Below, one piece after another: positions 8,772 through 18,301 of a stretch of 64,000 bases of DNA. Below the pieces are notes generated by a model. It was not told the DNA's origin. It saw nothing but the letters and a program-made list of their open reading frames with translations, and ran no database searches. The stretch comes from Proteobacteria bacterium UBA7415. GTDB lineage: Bacteria; Pseudomonadota; Gammaproteobacteria; Arenicellales; Arenicellaceae. Positions within the stretch are counted from its first letter, which is position 1. The number at the start of each line of letters is the position of its first letter. The DNA is taken from assembly GCA_002470515.1 (NCBI GenBank), contig DKML01000005.1, positions 195,713 through 259,712 of the forward strand. Reading direction: 5' to 3'. Position numbers and translations under genes: made by a program.

Positions 8772-9629
8772 TTACGGTTTATTGCGAATAAATTCAGCCC
8801 GTTCAACCCATTTTTTATCGTTATAGTTTGTAGTCAACACGCTGCCTGTGTTTTCCCAGATTTGTGTCCGATTAAATTGGATTTCAGGGTAATAAGTAAT
8901 TGCTCGACTCGCTAATAGAAAGTCGTTTATCGACTTAGGTGCGCGCTTAGAAGTCGCTTCCAATATATAGGTCTGTGAATCAAGGAACAGTACAACCCAA
9001 GCGTGCCCGCCCTCTGGGGTTTCTCCAACGGCAACTCTTGCGTCATAACCTAAACCTATAAGCCAGTCGGCCAGTAACAAAGCGTGGTCCTCGCAATCAC
9101 CGTGGCTGTGCACGTAGGCTTGCTTAGAGTTTTGCCACACGTCTTCATACTGCGCGCCATATTGGTCGTGATCGAACATATAGGTCTTACGCATGCTGAT
9201 CAAAGCCAGAGGTTGCCAGGCATTATCTAATTCAAAAGGTACAAAACCCATCAGAAAGCTATTGGCAAAATAGGGCTGACCATCAAGCCCAATGGCGGTT
9301 AGCGCTAACAGATCGCCGTAGGAATCATTCCAAACATAGGAGTAGAAGCGTTGATTGGCAGGGGTTGTGGAATAGTTCTTATCAAGTTCTCGCTGAGACA
9401 GCGATTGTTGCGAATATAAAGAGCTCATTTTGCCGCGCTGAGCGCGCTTTTGTTCGCGACGTAATTGTTCGTTGAGCGCATCAGGCGTAAGTGGCGAATT
9501 AGATGCGTTCTCAGCCTTCTCTAGTAATTCTTGGGTCGCAGTGTCTTGCCAGGCTGCGTTTTGCATCTGGGATTCCAATAAGACCAACAAAATTAGTATT
9601 ACCAGAATACTATTAAGAAGCGTTTTCAC
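8772..9629 (-). CDS. Transglutaminase-like cysteine protease-fold protein
   Basis: The 285-residue product begins with a hydrophobic segment (about residues 5-19) that acts as a signal anchor, so the rest should be periplasmic. A transglutaminase-like domain follows: HSHGDCEDHALLLADWL with Cys179, GGHAWVVLF with His209, and ILEAT with Glu224 at the usual Asp position. The Cys-His pair suggests an active enzyme, perhaps a peptidase. The start codon is GTG. It is followed on its 5' side by the DUF350 gene on the same strand, 36 bases away. Confidence 0.8.
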   Translation of the reverse strand: MKTLLNSILVILILLVLLESQMQNAAWQDTATQELLEKAENASNSPLTPDALNEQLRREQKRAQRGKMSSLYSQQSLSQRELDKNYSTTPANQRFYSYVWNDSYGDLLALTAIGLDGQPYFANSFLMGFVPFELDNAWQPLALISMRKTYMFDHDQYGAQYEDVWQNSKQAYVHSHGDCEDHALLLADWLIGLGYDARVAVGETPEGGHAWVVLFLDSQTYILEATSKRAPKSINDFLLASRAITYYPEIQFNRTQIWENTGSVLTTNYNDKKWVERAEFIRNKP

Positions 9630-9665
9630 GAATGAGGACTAACCGTCAGATACACAGCTAAACCC

Positions 9666-9896
9666 TTAGCCTTTAAGACCGAATGAGACGATTATCGCTA
9701 CAAAAATAAGGATGGTCGACGCAAAAATAGCCACGGCAATATTACCCTTTTGGAGTTGCTCTTGAATATCGACGCCCTTAAGTAATTGCTGGTCTACAAT
9801 TCTCAAAGCAACCACTCCGACCATCAGAGCGAGTAGGGTATACAGCAAGTTAAGTCCAAGATTAAACACGGTGGCGAGAAAGAATTGAGTTTCCAT
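9666..9896 (-). CDS. DUF350 family membrane protein
   Basis: This 76-residue protein has two transmembrane segments (about 10-32 and 50-72) joined by a polar loop, VDQQLLKGVDIQEQLQKGNIAVAI. The loop and the GNIAVAIF start of helix two are typical of DUF350. Members often occur with transglutaminase-like or spermidine-synthase-like proteins, and a transglutaminase-like gene lies immediately downstream here. The role is unknown. Confidence 0.85.
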   Translation of the reverse strand: METQFFLATVFNLGLNLLYTLLALMVGVVALRIVDQQLLKGVDIQEQLQKGNIAVAIFASTILIFVAIIVSFGLKG

Positions 9897-10057
9897 AATG
9901 TGAGGCCTCTGGCGTAAATACAGGTTTAAAGAAGTTCAAATAGGGCTTTATGGTGCTGCAAACGACTGTTTAGCGCAATCGGAATGATTCTTACTACGAA
10001 AGCGCGCGTAAATCAGCTAAAATTCGCGGCCCTTAGAAATAACCTAATAAAACTATA

Positions 10058-11176
10058 GTGACGCAAAAATATACGATTGCAATTTTACCGGGCGACGGGA
10101 TCGGTCCAGAGATTATGGCCGAGGGCGTAAAAGTATTACGCCAAGTAGAAGCAAGAAACGATGTGGAGTTTGATCTTGTTGAAGCGCCATTCGGTGCCGG
10201 CGCATGGTTTACTCATGGGTCGTCTTTTCCCAAAGATACTCAAGATTTGGTGGATAGAGCAGACGCTGTTGTAAAAGGCCCGATTGGCCTAGATCACGAG
10301 AAATCTAAACAGATTCCAGTTGATCAACAACCTGAGCGTGGGGCCCTATTACCTTTACGCAAACGACTCAATACCTATGCTAATTATCGGCCGGTTTTCT
10401 TACCAAAGAGTTTGAGCCATTTTTCCCCACTAAAGGCGGAAGTTATAGGCGAAGGCATCGACATGATCATGGTCCGCGAACTAGTTGGCGGTTTGTACTT
10501 TGGCGAAAAAGAAGTCGGTGTCAATGAGCAAGGAAAACGTTATGTGCGCGAAATGCTGGAATACGACGAAGACCAAATTCGTAACATTCTAGTTAAAGCA
10601 TTCGAGTTGGCGTCGGAACGCAAAGGCGTGTTGCATAATATTCACAAGAGTAACGTTCTTAAGTCGAGTGTTTTATGGAACGAGATTGTTGAGGAAGTCG
10701 CAGTCGATTTTCCAAATGTAAAAATCATTCACACATTGGTTGACGCGGCTGCGACCGCCTTATGCCTTAACCCAACACAGTTTGATGTTATGGTTATGGA
10801 GAATATGTTTGGTGACATTTTAAGTGACCAAGGTGGCGGCATATTAGGGTCTCTCGGTTTAATGCCCTCGGCGTGCTTAGGCGAAGCCGGTAAAGCGTAT
10901 TACGAGCCGTCGCATGGTTCGGCACCGGATATCGCCGGGCAGGGCATTGCTAACCCGTATTCGATGATCGGCTCAATGGCGATGATGTTAGAGTACAGTT
11001 TTGGCATGAAAGAAGAGGCAAAAAACCTGTGGGACGCGATGCAAAGCGTATTCGCCGATGGTTTCTCTACGCCAGACTTATCTAAACCTGGAGCCGGTGT
11101 AGAGATGATCTCTACACAAGGTTTTGGCGATAAAGTAGTGGCTTTTTTACAAAATCTTCCCGCTAATAAAGTGTAG
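10058..11176 (+). CDS. leuB: 3-isopropylmalate dehydrogenase-like enzyme
   Basis: The 372-residue product belongs to the isopropylmalate/isocitrate dehydrogenase family. It starts with [11 protein letters not shown] and contains the LeuB substrate arginines in [13 protein letters not shown] and [13 protein letters not shown], a Lys in HKSNVL, metal-binding GDILSD, and the NAD-binding [15 protein letters not shown]. These favour 3-isopropylmalate over isocitrate. Substitutions such as HKSNV for the usual DKANV and VDAAATAL mark a divergent member. The start is GTG. No leuA, leuC or leuD is beside it. Confidence 0.8.
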   Translation: MTQKYTIAILPGDGIGPEIMAEGVKVLRQVEARNDVEFDLVEAPFGAGAWFTHGSSFPKDTQDLVDRADAVVKGPIGLDHEKSKQIPVDQQPERGALLPLRKRLNTYANYRPVFLPKSLSHFSPLKAEVIGEGIDMIMVRELVGGLYFGEKEVGVNEQGKRYVREMLEYDEDQIRNILVKAFELASERKGVLHNIHKSNVLKSSVLWNEIVEEVAVDFPNVKIIHTLVDAAATALCLNPTQFDVMVMENMFGDILSDQGGGILGSLGLMPSACLGEAGKAYYEPSHGSAPDIAGQGIANPYSMIGSMAMMLEYSFGMKEEAKNLWDAMQSVFADGFSTPDLSKPGAGVEMISTQGFGDKVVAFLQNLPANKV

Positions 11177-11368
11177 CGAATGAGCGGGCTTAGATCGCAT
11201 TTGAGCCGTTTTTAAGCGGCGTTTGAGGGTTTATTCGGACAAATAGATTAATATTTTAAGAAAACGTTGAAAAACACACTTTTTTTGAATCCAAAATCGG
11301 TTTAGACGCATCAAATTACTCAGATAGGTCAAAAACGGCCTTTTCGATATTTTTTAAGGAGAAATGAG

Positions 11369-12034
11369 ATGAAACAATTAACTTTAGCTTTTGCTTTGGC
11401 ATTAAGCGTACTGGCGACAAGTCCAGTAATCGCGCAAGCCGACGAAAGTGTTGAAACGGATATAACAATTCGGGTTGGTGGCGATAAATCATCGACAGTA
11501 TCCGAATCTAAAAGCACGGAAGACTTTGTTGAATTCATGCGTGGCATGCTTGGGGATACGGTAGCTGATGAGATCGCTTCTGAGTTCGCTGAGCTCGACG
11601 ATGACGAGCGCGCTAAGTTAGAGAAAAAGCTTGCGAAAGAAGATTTTAAAAGCATAACCTTTGACTCTGATGACTTTGGGAACGCTATTATTATTCCAAT
11701 ACTGGCGATCACTTTGTCGCTCGGAATGCCCATCATCATAGTTTTACTAGTACTGTACTTTGGATACCGCAAGCGCCGTCAACGTGCAGAATTGATTCGT
11801 AGCTTTATAGATGCTGGAAAAGACGTACCTCAGCAATTACTTGATGACCAACCTGGTGCTAACCCATTACGCTCTGGTTTAACCTTGGTCGCTGTGGCTG
11901 CTGCAATTAGTATCGCTTTCTTCATCATAGGAGAAACTGAAATTTCTGCACTGGCACTTATTCCATTGTTCTTAGGTCTAGCACGCTTGGCCTTCTACTA
12001 CTTAGATACGAACAAGAACAAGTCAGGTGATTAG
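11369..12034 (+). CDS. DUF6249-like membrane protein linked to an ECF sigma gene
   Basis: The 221-residue product has a cleavable-looking signal (residues 1-24, ending VIAQADE), an acidic periplasmic stretch, a strong membrane helix (about 111-133), and a cytosolic segment FGYRKRRQRAELIRSFIDAGKDVP of the DUF6249 type. Two more hydrophobic helices follow near the C-terminus. The start is supported by a TAAGGAGA ribosome site. It precedes an ECF sigma factor gene, separated by a hairpin, and could be part of that regulatory unit. Confidence 0.7.
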   Translation: MKQLTLAFALALSVLATSPVIAQADESVETDITIRVGGDKSSTVSESKSTEDFVEFMRGMLGDTVADEIASEFAELDDDERAKLEKKLAKEDFKSITFDSDDFGNAIIIPILAITLSLGMPIIIVLLVLYFGYRKRRQRAELIRSFIDAGKDVPQQLLDDQPGANPLRSGLTLVAVAAAISIAFFIIGETEISALALIPLFLGLARLAFYYLDTNKNKSGD

Positions 12035-12042
12035 AAAATGAC

Positions 12043-12075
12043 CCTTGTGAAGCCGCCTTATGCGGCTTCGCAAGG
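12043..12075 (+). terminator. Hairpin between DUF6249 gene and ECF sigma gene
   Basis: A 14-base stem with one weak pair, CCTTGTGAAGCCGC and GCGGCTTCGCAAGG, closes a CTTAT loop and is followed by TTTAACCTTT. It ends 11 bases before the sigma factor ATG. It may terminate or attenuate transcription from the upstream gene, or set sigma factor expression. Confidence 0.7.
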
Positions 12076-12086
12076 TTTAACCTTTA

Positions 12087-12665
12087 ATGAAAAATATTGA
12101 CGAAGCCACCCTGATCGATCTTGCGGTTAATAGTAATGACCAGCGCGCGTTTGCGGAACTCGTTAATAGGCATCAATCTAAGTTACGTTACTCATTGAGA
12201 CAGTTATGTAATTTTGACGAAGCGTTGGCCGATGATTTGGCTCAAGAGTCATTTATTAAGGCGTTTAAACAGCTTCACAAATTTAAGCAGCAATCGCAGT
12301 TTTCGAGCTGGTTATACCGAATAGGCTACAACACGTTTTTGGAGTTTGTACGTAAGAAAAAGCTCGACACTGTAGAGCTTGATGAAAATTTTGATAGAAG
12401 TAATGAACAGAGCTTTTATAGCTCCGAGATTAACGAGGCAGAGCAAGAAGAGCAGCAAAGTGGCTTACAAAAAAAGCTCGCCGAGTTACTCGCAACACTA
12501 GAACCAGAAAGAAGATCTGTGCTACATTTGTTATTGCACCGACAGTTTACTCAACAGGAAATCGCCACAACCATGTCGATTCCATTGGGAACGGTCAAGA
12601 CGCATATAAATCGTGGCAGGGTAGCGTTGCAGACTGGGTTACAAGAATGGCAGCCGCAGACGTAA
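12087..12665 (+). CDS. ECF-type sigma-70 family RNA polymerase sigma factor
   Basis: The 192-residue protein has the two-domain ECF structure. Region 2 includes RAFAELVNRHQSKL and DDLAQESFIKAFKQLHKF; region 4 includes FTQQEIATTMSIPLGTVKTHINRGRVALQ, the helix-turn-helix that reads the -35 element. A polar linker of about 40 residues joins them. It should direct RNA polymerase to an alternative promoter set. The gene downstream encodes a membrane protein that could be its anti-sigma partner. Confidence 0.92.
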   Translation: MKNIDEATLIDLAVNSNDQRAFAELVNRHQSKLRYSLRQLCNFDEALADDLAQESFIKAFKQLHKFKQQSQFSSWLYRIGYNTFLEFVRKKKLDTVELDENFDRSNEQSFYSSEINEAEQEEQQSGLQKKLAELLATLEPERRSVLHLLLHRQFTQQEIATTMSIPLGTVKTHINRGRVALQTGLQEWQPQT

Positions 12666-12725
12666 CCCGATGAGCAATTTTCTAAGCATGATATTTATAA
12701 GTTTTGATTCAGTCAGGAAGACGCT

Positions 12726-13202
12726 ATGAACAATAAAATTAGTATGAACAAGAACACTAACCATAACGACAGCGATACTAGCCAAGCAATGGATTTTGCT
12801 GAACTAGACCTTTTGTTTGCTAGTGCCCGTGGAAGCGATGAGTCTTTACGTGATGACAACTTTACTAAGATGGTTGTCAATGAACTTCCAGCCAATCCAG
12901 AACGCATTGATAAAACCAGTTTAAGTTTTGATCTTATTGGTACGGTTATTGGCGGCTTGTTGGCATTTTTTCTGATCGACTTTAAAAGCTTATTTGCGAT
13001 TTTGTGGAACCAGGGTGTTAGCAGCTCAACTGAGGTTACGGGACAATTACTAAACTCGGTTTCCGCCGTTAGTAGCGTGGCGTCGGCACCAGGCGGCTTT
13101 TCTGTCTCGATTGGTACCATTATGATTGCTGGACTTGTAACCACAGTGGCATCTCTTGCTGCGTGGCTTATGGTTGAGAAGTCGAATAGCAGCATGATCT
13201 AA
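12726..13202 (+). CDS. Membrane protein, possible anti-sigma partner
   Basis: The 158-residue product has a cytosolic N-terminus of about 70 residues containing FAELDLLFASARGSDESLRDDNFTKM. Two membrane helices (about 74-95 and 131-152) and a serine-rich loop follow. A short cytosolic helix ahead of membrane segments, directly after an ECF sigma gene (60 bases), is the arrangement of many anti-sigma factors. No ZAS zinc motif (H-x3-C-x2-C) is present, so the assignment rests on context only. A ribosome site (AGGAAG) precedes the ATG. Confidence 0.55.
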   Translation: MNNKISMNKNTNHNDSDTSQAMDFAELDLLFASARGSDESLRDDNFTKMVVNELPANPERIDKTSLSFDLIGTVIGGLLAFFLIDFKSLFAILWNQGVSSSTEVTGQLLNSVSAVSSVASAPGGFSVSIGTIMIAGLVTTVASLAAWLMVEKSNSSMI

Positions 13203-13229
13203 CGGTTAATTGTTATTGCTGTTATTAAG

Positions 13230-13250
13230 AGCCTCGTTCGAGGCTTTTTA
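13230..13250 (+). terminator. Rho-independent terminator after the sigma module
   Basis: A perfect seven-base stem AGCCTCG/CGAGGCT with a two-base loop (TT) is followed by TTTTA. It lies 28 bases after the stop of the possible anti-sigma gene. Confidence 0.8.
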
Positions 13251-13300
13251 TATACACCCGCTGAAGGCTCTTTTATATACACCCACTGAAGGCTCTTTTG
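13242..13300. repeat. Tandem 24/25-bp repeat in 353-bp intergenic gap
   Basis: Two full copies (13242-13265 and 13266-13290) and a partial third copy (13291-13300) of a unit starting ggctctttt and ending acccactgaa follow one another. The first copy overlaps the 3' arm and T-run of the terminator, so terminator-like sequence has been duplicated. The rest of the gap to 13555 shows no gene; it presumably holds the acyl-CoA ligase promoter. Confidence 0.75.
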
Positions 13301-13555
13301 TTGTTCATCTTTTGATAGCTTTGTTTATTTCAATGCAGTGCACGCTCAGTCTCTGAACTTCCTTTGTTTCAACATCAATCCTCCCTGCAAAACGCTTTTA
13401 AAGGCTGATTTACCGCGCGCTGAATAATAAATGTATTTCTGGTTTGCTTTTGTTTGGCAAAATTCACTCATTTTTAAACTCAATCAGATTACTATTCATG
13501 TCTAGGCTACTTAGATAGCTATGTCGATAATATTTCCAACCAATTGAGGATTACT

Positions 13556-15181
13556 ATGCTTGGCTTAATGCAGGATGACCAGCTCACTATTACGTCTTTG
13601 ATGCGACACGGTCGTTCAATCAATGGCGACTCCACCATCGTATCTATAACCAGCGACAACCCACGGCACCGCTACACGATGCGCGAATGTTTTGACCGCG
13701 CCGCTCAACTAGCACATGCCCTTAAAAAGCTAGGATTGGAACAAGGCCAAGCCGTAGGCACACTCGCGTGGAATGACTATCGACATATGGAAGCATATTA
13801 TGGTGTTGCTTGCATGGGTTCGGTTTGTCACACAATCAATCCGCGGCTTTTTCCCGAGCAATTAAACTACATTATTAATCACGCAGAGGATCAATTTATT
13901 TTGACTGATCCTATGTTTGTACCGTTGATTGAAGCGTTGGAAGAGCACTTGCCAAACGTCAAAGGCTACATCGTTATGACGAACAAAGCGGGTATGCCTG
14001 ACACTAAGCTTTCGAACGTGTACTGCTACGAAGAGCTGATAGCTGACGAGAGCCCTTGCTACGATTGGCCTGAGCTCGACGAAAATACAGCCTGCTCTTT
14101 ATGCTACACATCGGGCACCACTGGTAATCCTAAAGGCGTTCTCTATTCACACCGAGCGCTAGTGCTACAGTCTTATGCCACGTGTCTAGGTGATGGAATG
14201 GGCATCGGTAAACAAGATGTTGCGATGCCTATCGTGCCCATGTTCCATGTTAACGCGTGGAACGTTCCTTACTCGGCCGCATTATCTGGTTTTGGCTTGG
14301 TGTTCCCAGGCGCGATGATGGGCGACGGTGCAACGCTGCAAAACCTAATAGAAGAAGAGGGCATAACCTATGCCCTAGGTGTGCCTACAGTTTGGTTAGG
14401 GTTGCTCAATTATTTGCGTGAATCAGGTAAGCAAATCACATCACTCAAGCGCGTTGGTGTAGGTGGCTCTGCCTGTCCGTTAAGTATTATGGAAGAATTC
14501 GAAAATACTCATGGTGCCATTACCACGGCGGGTTGGGGGATGACCGAAATGGCGCCTTTGGGTACATTTAACGCACTCTCCAAAGCGCGTGAAGATTACA
14601 CCGATGAAGAATATGCCCGAGTTCGAGTTAGAGCAGGTCGTCCGATCTTTGGTGTCTCGATGAAGATAGTTGACGAAAATGGCGTTGAACTTCCATGGGA
14701 TGGTAAAGCTTATGGTGCTCTTAAAGTGCGTGGCCCTTGGGTGGTTAAAGAATATTTCAAAGCTGGCGAATCAGCACTAGATGATGACGGTTGGTTCGAT
14801 ACAGGCGATGTCGCAATTATTGACCCCGACGGCAATATGGCGATTACTGACCGTACCAAGGATGTTATCAAATCCGGTGGTGAATGGATATCGTCGATCG
14901 ATCTCGAGAACTGTGCTGTTGGCCACCCAGAGGTTGCTGAAGCGGCTGTGATCGGCATTGCGCACCCTAAATGGGACGAACGACCGCTATTGGTTGTTGT
15001 GCGCACTCCCGGATCCAGCGTTGAAGGGCCAGAAATCGTAGAATTCATGACCGGTAAAGTCGCTAAGTGGTGGTTGCCAGACGAGGTCGCGTTTGTTGAA
15101 GAGCTGCCGCACACGGCGACGGGTAAGGTGCACAAGCTTAAGCTGCGAGAGGAGTTTGCGGATTATACCTTCGCGTCTTAA
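13556..15181 (+). CDS. Acyl-CoA ligase (AlkK/DmdB-like, fatty-acid or short acid)
   Basis: This 541-residue ANL-superfamily enzyme activates a carboxylic acid to its CoA thioester via an acyl-AMP. Motifs are [16 protein letters not shown] (AMP-binding loop), GWGMTEM (A5), DGWFDTGDV and [15 protein letters not shown] (hinge), and the catalytic Lys in [11 protein letters not shown]. The closest types I recognise are medium-chain acyl-CoA ligases of the AlkK group and 3-methylmercaptopropionyl-CoA ligase DmdB; substrate cannot be separated by eye. ATG 13556 is preferred over TTG 13544 because GAGGA precedes it. A damaged paralogue lies at 62044-63663. Confidence 0.85.
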   Translation: MLGLMQDDQLTITSLMRHGRSINGDSTIVSITSDNPRHRYTMRECFDRAAQLAHALKKLGLEQGQAVGTLAWNDYRHMEAYYGVACMGSVCHTINPRLFPEQLNYIINHAEDQFILTDPMFVPLIEALEEHLPNVKGYIVMTNKAGMPDTKLSNVYCYEELIADESPCYDWPELDENTACSLCYTSGTTGNPKGVLYSHRALVLQSYATCLGDGMGIGKQDVAMPIVPMFHVNAWNVPYSAALSGFGLVFPGAMMGDGATLQNLIEEEGITYALGVPTVWLGLLNYLRESGKQITSLKRVGVGGSACPLSIMEEFENTHGAITTAGWGMTEMAPLGTFNALSKAREDYTDEEYARVRVRAGRPIFGVSMKIVDENGVELPWDGKAYGALKVRGPWVVKEYFKAGESALDDDGWFDTGDVAIIDPDGNMAITDRTKDVIKSGGEWISSIDLENCAVGHPEVAEAAVIGIAHPKWDERPLLVVVRTPGSSVEGPEIVEFMTGKVAKWWLPDEVAFVEELPHTATGKVHKLKLREEFADYTFAS

Positions 15182-15247
15182 TTTCAGTAGTTGGAGTTTT
15201 CAATTCAGAGATGTCTGAATAAACAGCCTTGAGTTGATGTACTTAGG

Positions 15248-15282
15248 AAGACGCACGAGCAATTGCTCGTGCGTCTTTTTTT
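15248..15282 (+). terminator. Strong Rho-independent terminator
   Basis: A perfect self-complementary 30-base block (15248-15277, arms AAGACGCACGAGCAA and TTGCTCGTGCGTCTT) runs into a run of seven T residues (15276-15282). It ends the acyl-CoA ligase transcript and insulates the grpE promoter. Confidence 0.9.
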
Positions 15283-15396
15283 GCGTCTACGTAAATCTAA
15301 ACTAATTAGCTGCACCGTTTCGAACCTATGAAAAGTAACTTTCCTTGCGTTAAATCTAAAGAGCCTCAAAAAATATACAAAATTAGACGCATATCT

Positions 15397-15425
15397 CTTG
15401 AAGTCACTCGCGCCATCCCCATAAT
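15397..15425 (+). promoter_or_regulatory. Candidate sigma-32 heat-shock promoter of grpE-dnaK-dnaJ
   Basis: A CTTGAA -35 element (15397-15402) and a CCCCATAAT -10 element (15417-15425) are separated by 14 bases. This matches the known sigma-32 pattern CTTGAAA-N11-15-CCCCATnT closely. It lies 34 bases upstream of the grpE start and nothing comparable was seen elsewhere in the gap. Confidence 0.75.
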
Positions 15426-15458
15426 TCACGCATCCTGACAAAGCACATTAATAGGCTT

Positions 15459-16064
15459 ATGAACGAAAATAAAAACACAGAAGACGCAAAGAATGATCCT
15501 GTAGAGCAAGCGCAAGAGCCGCAAGAGGTTCCTGAGACTACTTCTAAAGCAGATGATGGCGAAGTTCGTGAGCTGTCTGTTGACGACGAGATCGAGCAGC
15601 TAAAAGAGCAGTTGGCACAACAAGCCGACGAAGCCGCTGCCATGAAGGACGCCTACATTCGCGCTAAGGCCGAAGAAGACAATGTGCGTCGTAGAGCGGA
15701 AAAAGAAGTCTCTAATAGCCGTAAGTTTGCGGTAGAAGGCTTTGCTAAAGAACTGCTAAGTGTCCGCGACAGCTTGGCCATTGCGGCGGCACTAGAGCTC
15801 GAAGCGGATAGCGATGCTGGCGTTAAGAGCATGAAAGATGGTGTAGACATTACCCTCAAACAGCTAGATGCCGCGTTCGCCAAGTATGCCGTGGTTGAAG
15901 TTACAGCACAGGTGGGCGATGTGCTCGACCCAAATGTACATCAAGCAATGAGCATTGTTGATGCACCAGACGTCGAGTCTGGGTGCATTGTTAATGTGAT
16001 CCAAGCTGGCTTCACAATGCACGAAAGACTCTTGCGTCCAGCAATGGTAATTGTCGCAAAGTAA
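15459..16064 (+). CDS. grpE: Nucleotide exchange factor GrpE
   Basis: GrpE releases ADP from DnaK and works as a dimer in the cytoplasm. The 201-residue protein has an acidic N-terminal tail, a long coiled-coil region (about 45-100, with DAYIRAKAEEDNVRRRAEKE), and the conserved C-terminal beta domain with DPNVHQAMSIVDAPDVESG and the end motif GFTMHERLLRPAMVIVAK. Length and order match GrpE. It is the first gene of the heat-shock cluster, behind a sigma-32-like promoter. Confidence 0.96.
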   Translation: MNENKNTEDAKNDPVEQAQEPQEVPETTSKADDGEVRELSVDDEIEQLKEQLAQQADEAAAMKDAYIRAKAEEDNVRRRAEKEVSNSRKFAVEGFAKELLSVRDSLAIAAALELEADSDAGVKSMKDGVDITLKQLDAAFAKYAVVEVTAQVGDVLDPNVHQAMSIVDAPDVESGCIVNVIQAGFTMHERLLRPAMVIVAK

Positions 16065-16201
16065 ACAAACTTGTTTAGAGCTGAGAGCGTATATCACTCC
16101 GTAACACTGCGCTTGAGTTCTAAACTGTAAAAAAACTATTGAAATCAAAACTATAAGCTCCATAAAAGAGCTGTAAGTTCACATTATAGAGGTATTTGAA
16201 A

Positions 16202-18121
16202 ATGGGCAAAATTATTGGAATCGACTTAGGTACGACCAACTCATGTGTAGCGGTAATGGACGGCGATAAGCCACGTGTTATCGAAAACAGTGAAGGCGAT
16301 CGTACTACTCCATCCTATGTGGCATTCGCCAAAGACGGCGAAGTGTTAGTGGGCCAACCTGCTAAGCGTCAATCAGTAACCAATCCAGAAGATACGCTGT
16401 ACGCCGTAAAGCGTTTGATTGGCCGTAAATTTGACGAAAAAGTAGTTCAGCGCGATCGCGACCTAATGCCCTACAAAATTGTAAAGGCAAGCAATGGTGA
16501 CGCGTGGGTAGAAGCTAACGGCAAACAAATGGCTCCGCCTGAAGTGTCAGCGCGTATTCTGCAAAAAATGAAAGCGACCGCTGAAGAGTTTCTAGGCGAA
16601 AAAGTGACTGAAGCCGTTATTACGGTTCCAGCCTATTTTAATGATGCACAGCGTCAAGCGACTAAAGATGCTGGCAAGATTGCTGGCTTGGACGTAAAGC
16701 GAATTATTAACGAGCCTACTGCAGCAGCACTTGCTTACGGTATGGATCAAAAGAACGGCGATCGTAAGATCGTTGTGTATGACTTGGGTGGTGGTACGTT
16801 TGACGTATCGATTATCGAGATTGCCGATATCGACGGCGAGCACCAATTTGAAGTGTTGTCGACCAACGGTGACACATTCTTAGGTGGAGAAGACTTCGAT
16901 CATCGAATTATTAGTTACTTGGTTGAAGAGTTTAAGAAAGACCAAAATATAGACATTAAAGGCGACGCGCTTGCGATGCAGCGTCTTAAAGACGCTGCCG
17001 AAAAAGCTAAGATCGAACTGTCTTCAAGCTCACAAACAGAGATCAACTTGCCGTACATTACGGCGGATGCAACAGGCCCGAAACACTTAGTCATTAAGTT
17101 GTCGCGAGCCAAGTTAGAGTCATTGGTTGCTGACCTGATCACAAGCACTATTGAGCCATGCAAAGTAGCGCTTAAAGACGCTGGCTTGTCTAACGGCGAC
17201 ATCGACGATGTGATTTTGGTTGGTGGTCAAACTCGTATGCCTAAAGTACAACAGGCAGTGCAAGACTTTTTCGGTAAGGAAGCACGCCGCGACGTAAACC
17301 CTGATGAAGCCGTAGCCCTAGGCGCAGCGATTCAAGGTGGCGTTCTCGGTGGAGACGTTAAAGACGTATTGTTACTAGACGTAACACCGTTGACGTTGGG
17401 TATCGAAACAATGGGCGGTATTCGTACACCATTAATTGAGAAGAATACGACTATTCCGACCAATGCGAGCCAAACATTCTCGACAGCTGACGACAATCAA
17501 AATGCAGTTACAATTCATGTGTTGCAAGGCGAGCGAGAAATGGCCGCTGGCAACAAATCTTTAGGCCGTTTTGACTTAACCGATATACCGGCAGCACCAC
17601 GTGGTACTCCGCAGATTGAGGTAACGTTTGATATAGACGCAAACGGTATCATGCACGTTTCGGCTAAAGACAAAGCCACAGGCAAAGAGAACAAGATTGT
17701 TATTAAATCAAGTTCTGGATTAAGCGACGAAGAAATCGAAGCAATGGTTGCGGATGCCGAGGCACATGCTGAAGAAGATGCAAAAGCCAAAGCCTTAGTC
17801 GAAGCTCGAAACCAAGCAGAATCTATGGTCAACGGTATTCGTAAAACTATGGAAGACGCGGGTGACAAACTTGAAGACGAAGAAAAAACGGCTATCGAAG
17901 CCGCGATTGTCGAAGTTGAAGAGGTTGTTAAAGCTGACGACGTAGATGCGATTAATGAAAAAGTTCAGGCATTGATGGAGTCTAGCCATAAGCTAGCCGA
18001 GAAAATGTACGCTGATGCCGGTGGTGCTGAAGGCGCTGCTGGTGAGCAAGATGGCGGAGCTGACGACAACGTAGTTGATGCTGAATTCGAAGAAGTTAAA
18101 GACGAAGACAAAAAAGTATAA
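16202..18121 (+). CDS. dnaK: Chaperone DnaK (Hsp70)
   Basis: The 639-residue Hsp70 binds unfolded peptide segments in an ATP-driven cycle with DnaJ and GrpE. It shows the ATPase signatures [32 protein letters not shown] and [13 protein letters not shown], the substrate-binding domain, and a glycine/alanine-rich tail ending [15 protein letters not shown]. The start is ATG 16202, preceded by GAGGT, rather than the in-frame TTG at 16196. It follows grpE after 137 bases. Confidence 0.98.
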   Translation: MGKIIGIDLGTTNSCVAVMDGDKPRVIENSEGDRTTPSYVAFAKDGEVLVGQPAKRQSVTNPEDTLYAVKRLIGRKFDEKVVQRDRDLMPYKIVKASNGDAWVEANGKQMAPPEVSARILQKMKATAEEFLGEKVTEAVITVPAYFNDAQRQATKDAGKIAGLDVKRIINEPTAAALAYGMDQKNGDRKIVVYDLGGGTFDVSIIEIADIDGEHQFEVLSTNGDTFLGGEDFDHRIISYLVEEFKKDQNIDIKGDALAMQRLKDAAEKAKIELSSSSQTEINLPYITADATGPKHLVIKLSRAKLESLVADLITSTIEPCKVALKDAGLSNGDIDDVILVGGQTRMPKVQQAVQDFFGKEARRDVNPDEAVALGAAIQGGVLGGDVKDVLLLDVTPLTLGIETMGGIRTPLIEKNTTIPTNASQTFSTADDNQNAVTIHVLQGEREMAAGNKSLGRFDLTDIPAAPRGTPQIEVTFDIDANGIMHVSAKDKATGKENKIVIKSSSGLSDEEIEAMVADAEAHAEEDAKAKALVEARNQAESMVNGIRKTMEDAGDKLEDEEKTAIEAAIVEVEEVVKADDVDAINEKVQALMESSHKLAEKMYADAGGAEGAAGEQDGGADDNVVDAEFEEVKDEDKKV

Positions 18122-18163
18122 AGCCATCTAGCGTAATAAACAGTTTATTAACTAGGTAATAGT

Positions 18164-18222
18164 TTGGGCATGAGTTCCCGCTTACAGTGTGCAGTGATGG
18201 CTAAAGCGAGAAACATGCCCAA
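18164..18222 (+). other. Interrupted inverted repeat between dnaK and dnaJ
   Basis: The nine-base arms TTGGGCATG (18164-18172) and CATGCCCAA (18214-18222) are perfectly complementary. An inner pair, CGCTT and AAGCG, sits at compatible positions, so the transcript could fold into a long stem with an internal loop. It lies in the 180-base gap, upstream of a separate terminator-like hairpin. Whether it stabilises RNA or binds a protein is unknown. Confidence 0.55.
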
Positions 18223-18265
18223 TTCTATTTGGTAAACAACAAATCAGAACACTGAATTAAAGTAC

Positions 18266-18289
18266 ATGGGAGCCTCGGCTCCCATTTTG
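18266..18289 (+). terminator. Terminator or attenuator before dnaJ
   Basis: A perfect nine-base stem ATGGGAGCC/GGCTCCCAT with a two-base loop (TC) is followed by a short T run. It sits 12 bases before the dnaJ ATG, so it may partly terminate dnaK transcripts and lower DnaJ relative to DnaK. Confidence 0.75.
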
Positions 18290-18301
18290 TGGAATTAAAT
18301 T

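Noticed and set aside
10058..11176. Isocitrate dehydrogenase
   Set aside because: The [13 protein letters not shown] and [11 protein letters not shown] motifs and the length fit isopropylmalate dehydrogenase better.
14710..15135. 141-codon minus-strand open frame
   Set aside because: It is antisense to the acyl-CoA ligase and has no family resemblance or ribosome site.
15205..15441. 78-codon minus-strand open frame before grpE
   Set aside because: It runs through the terminator and heat-shock promoter and has no recognisable features.
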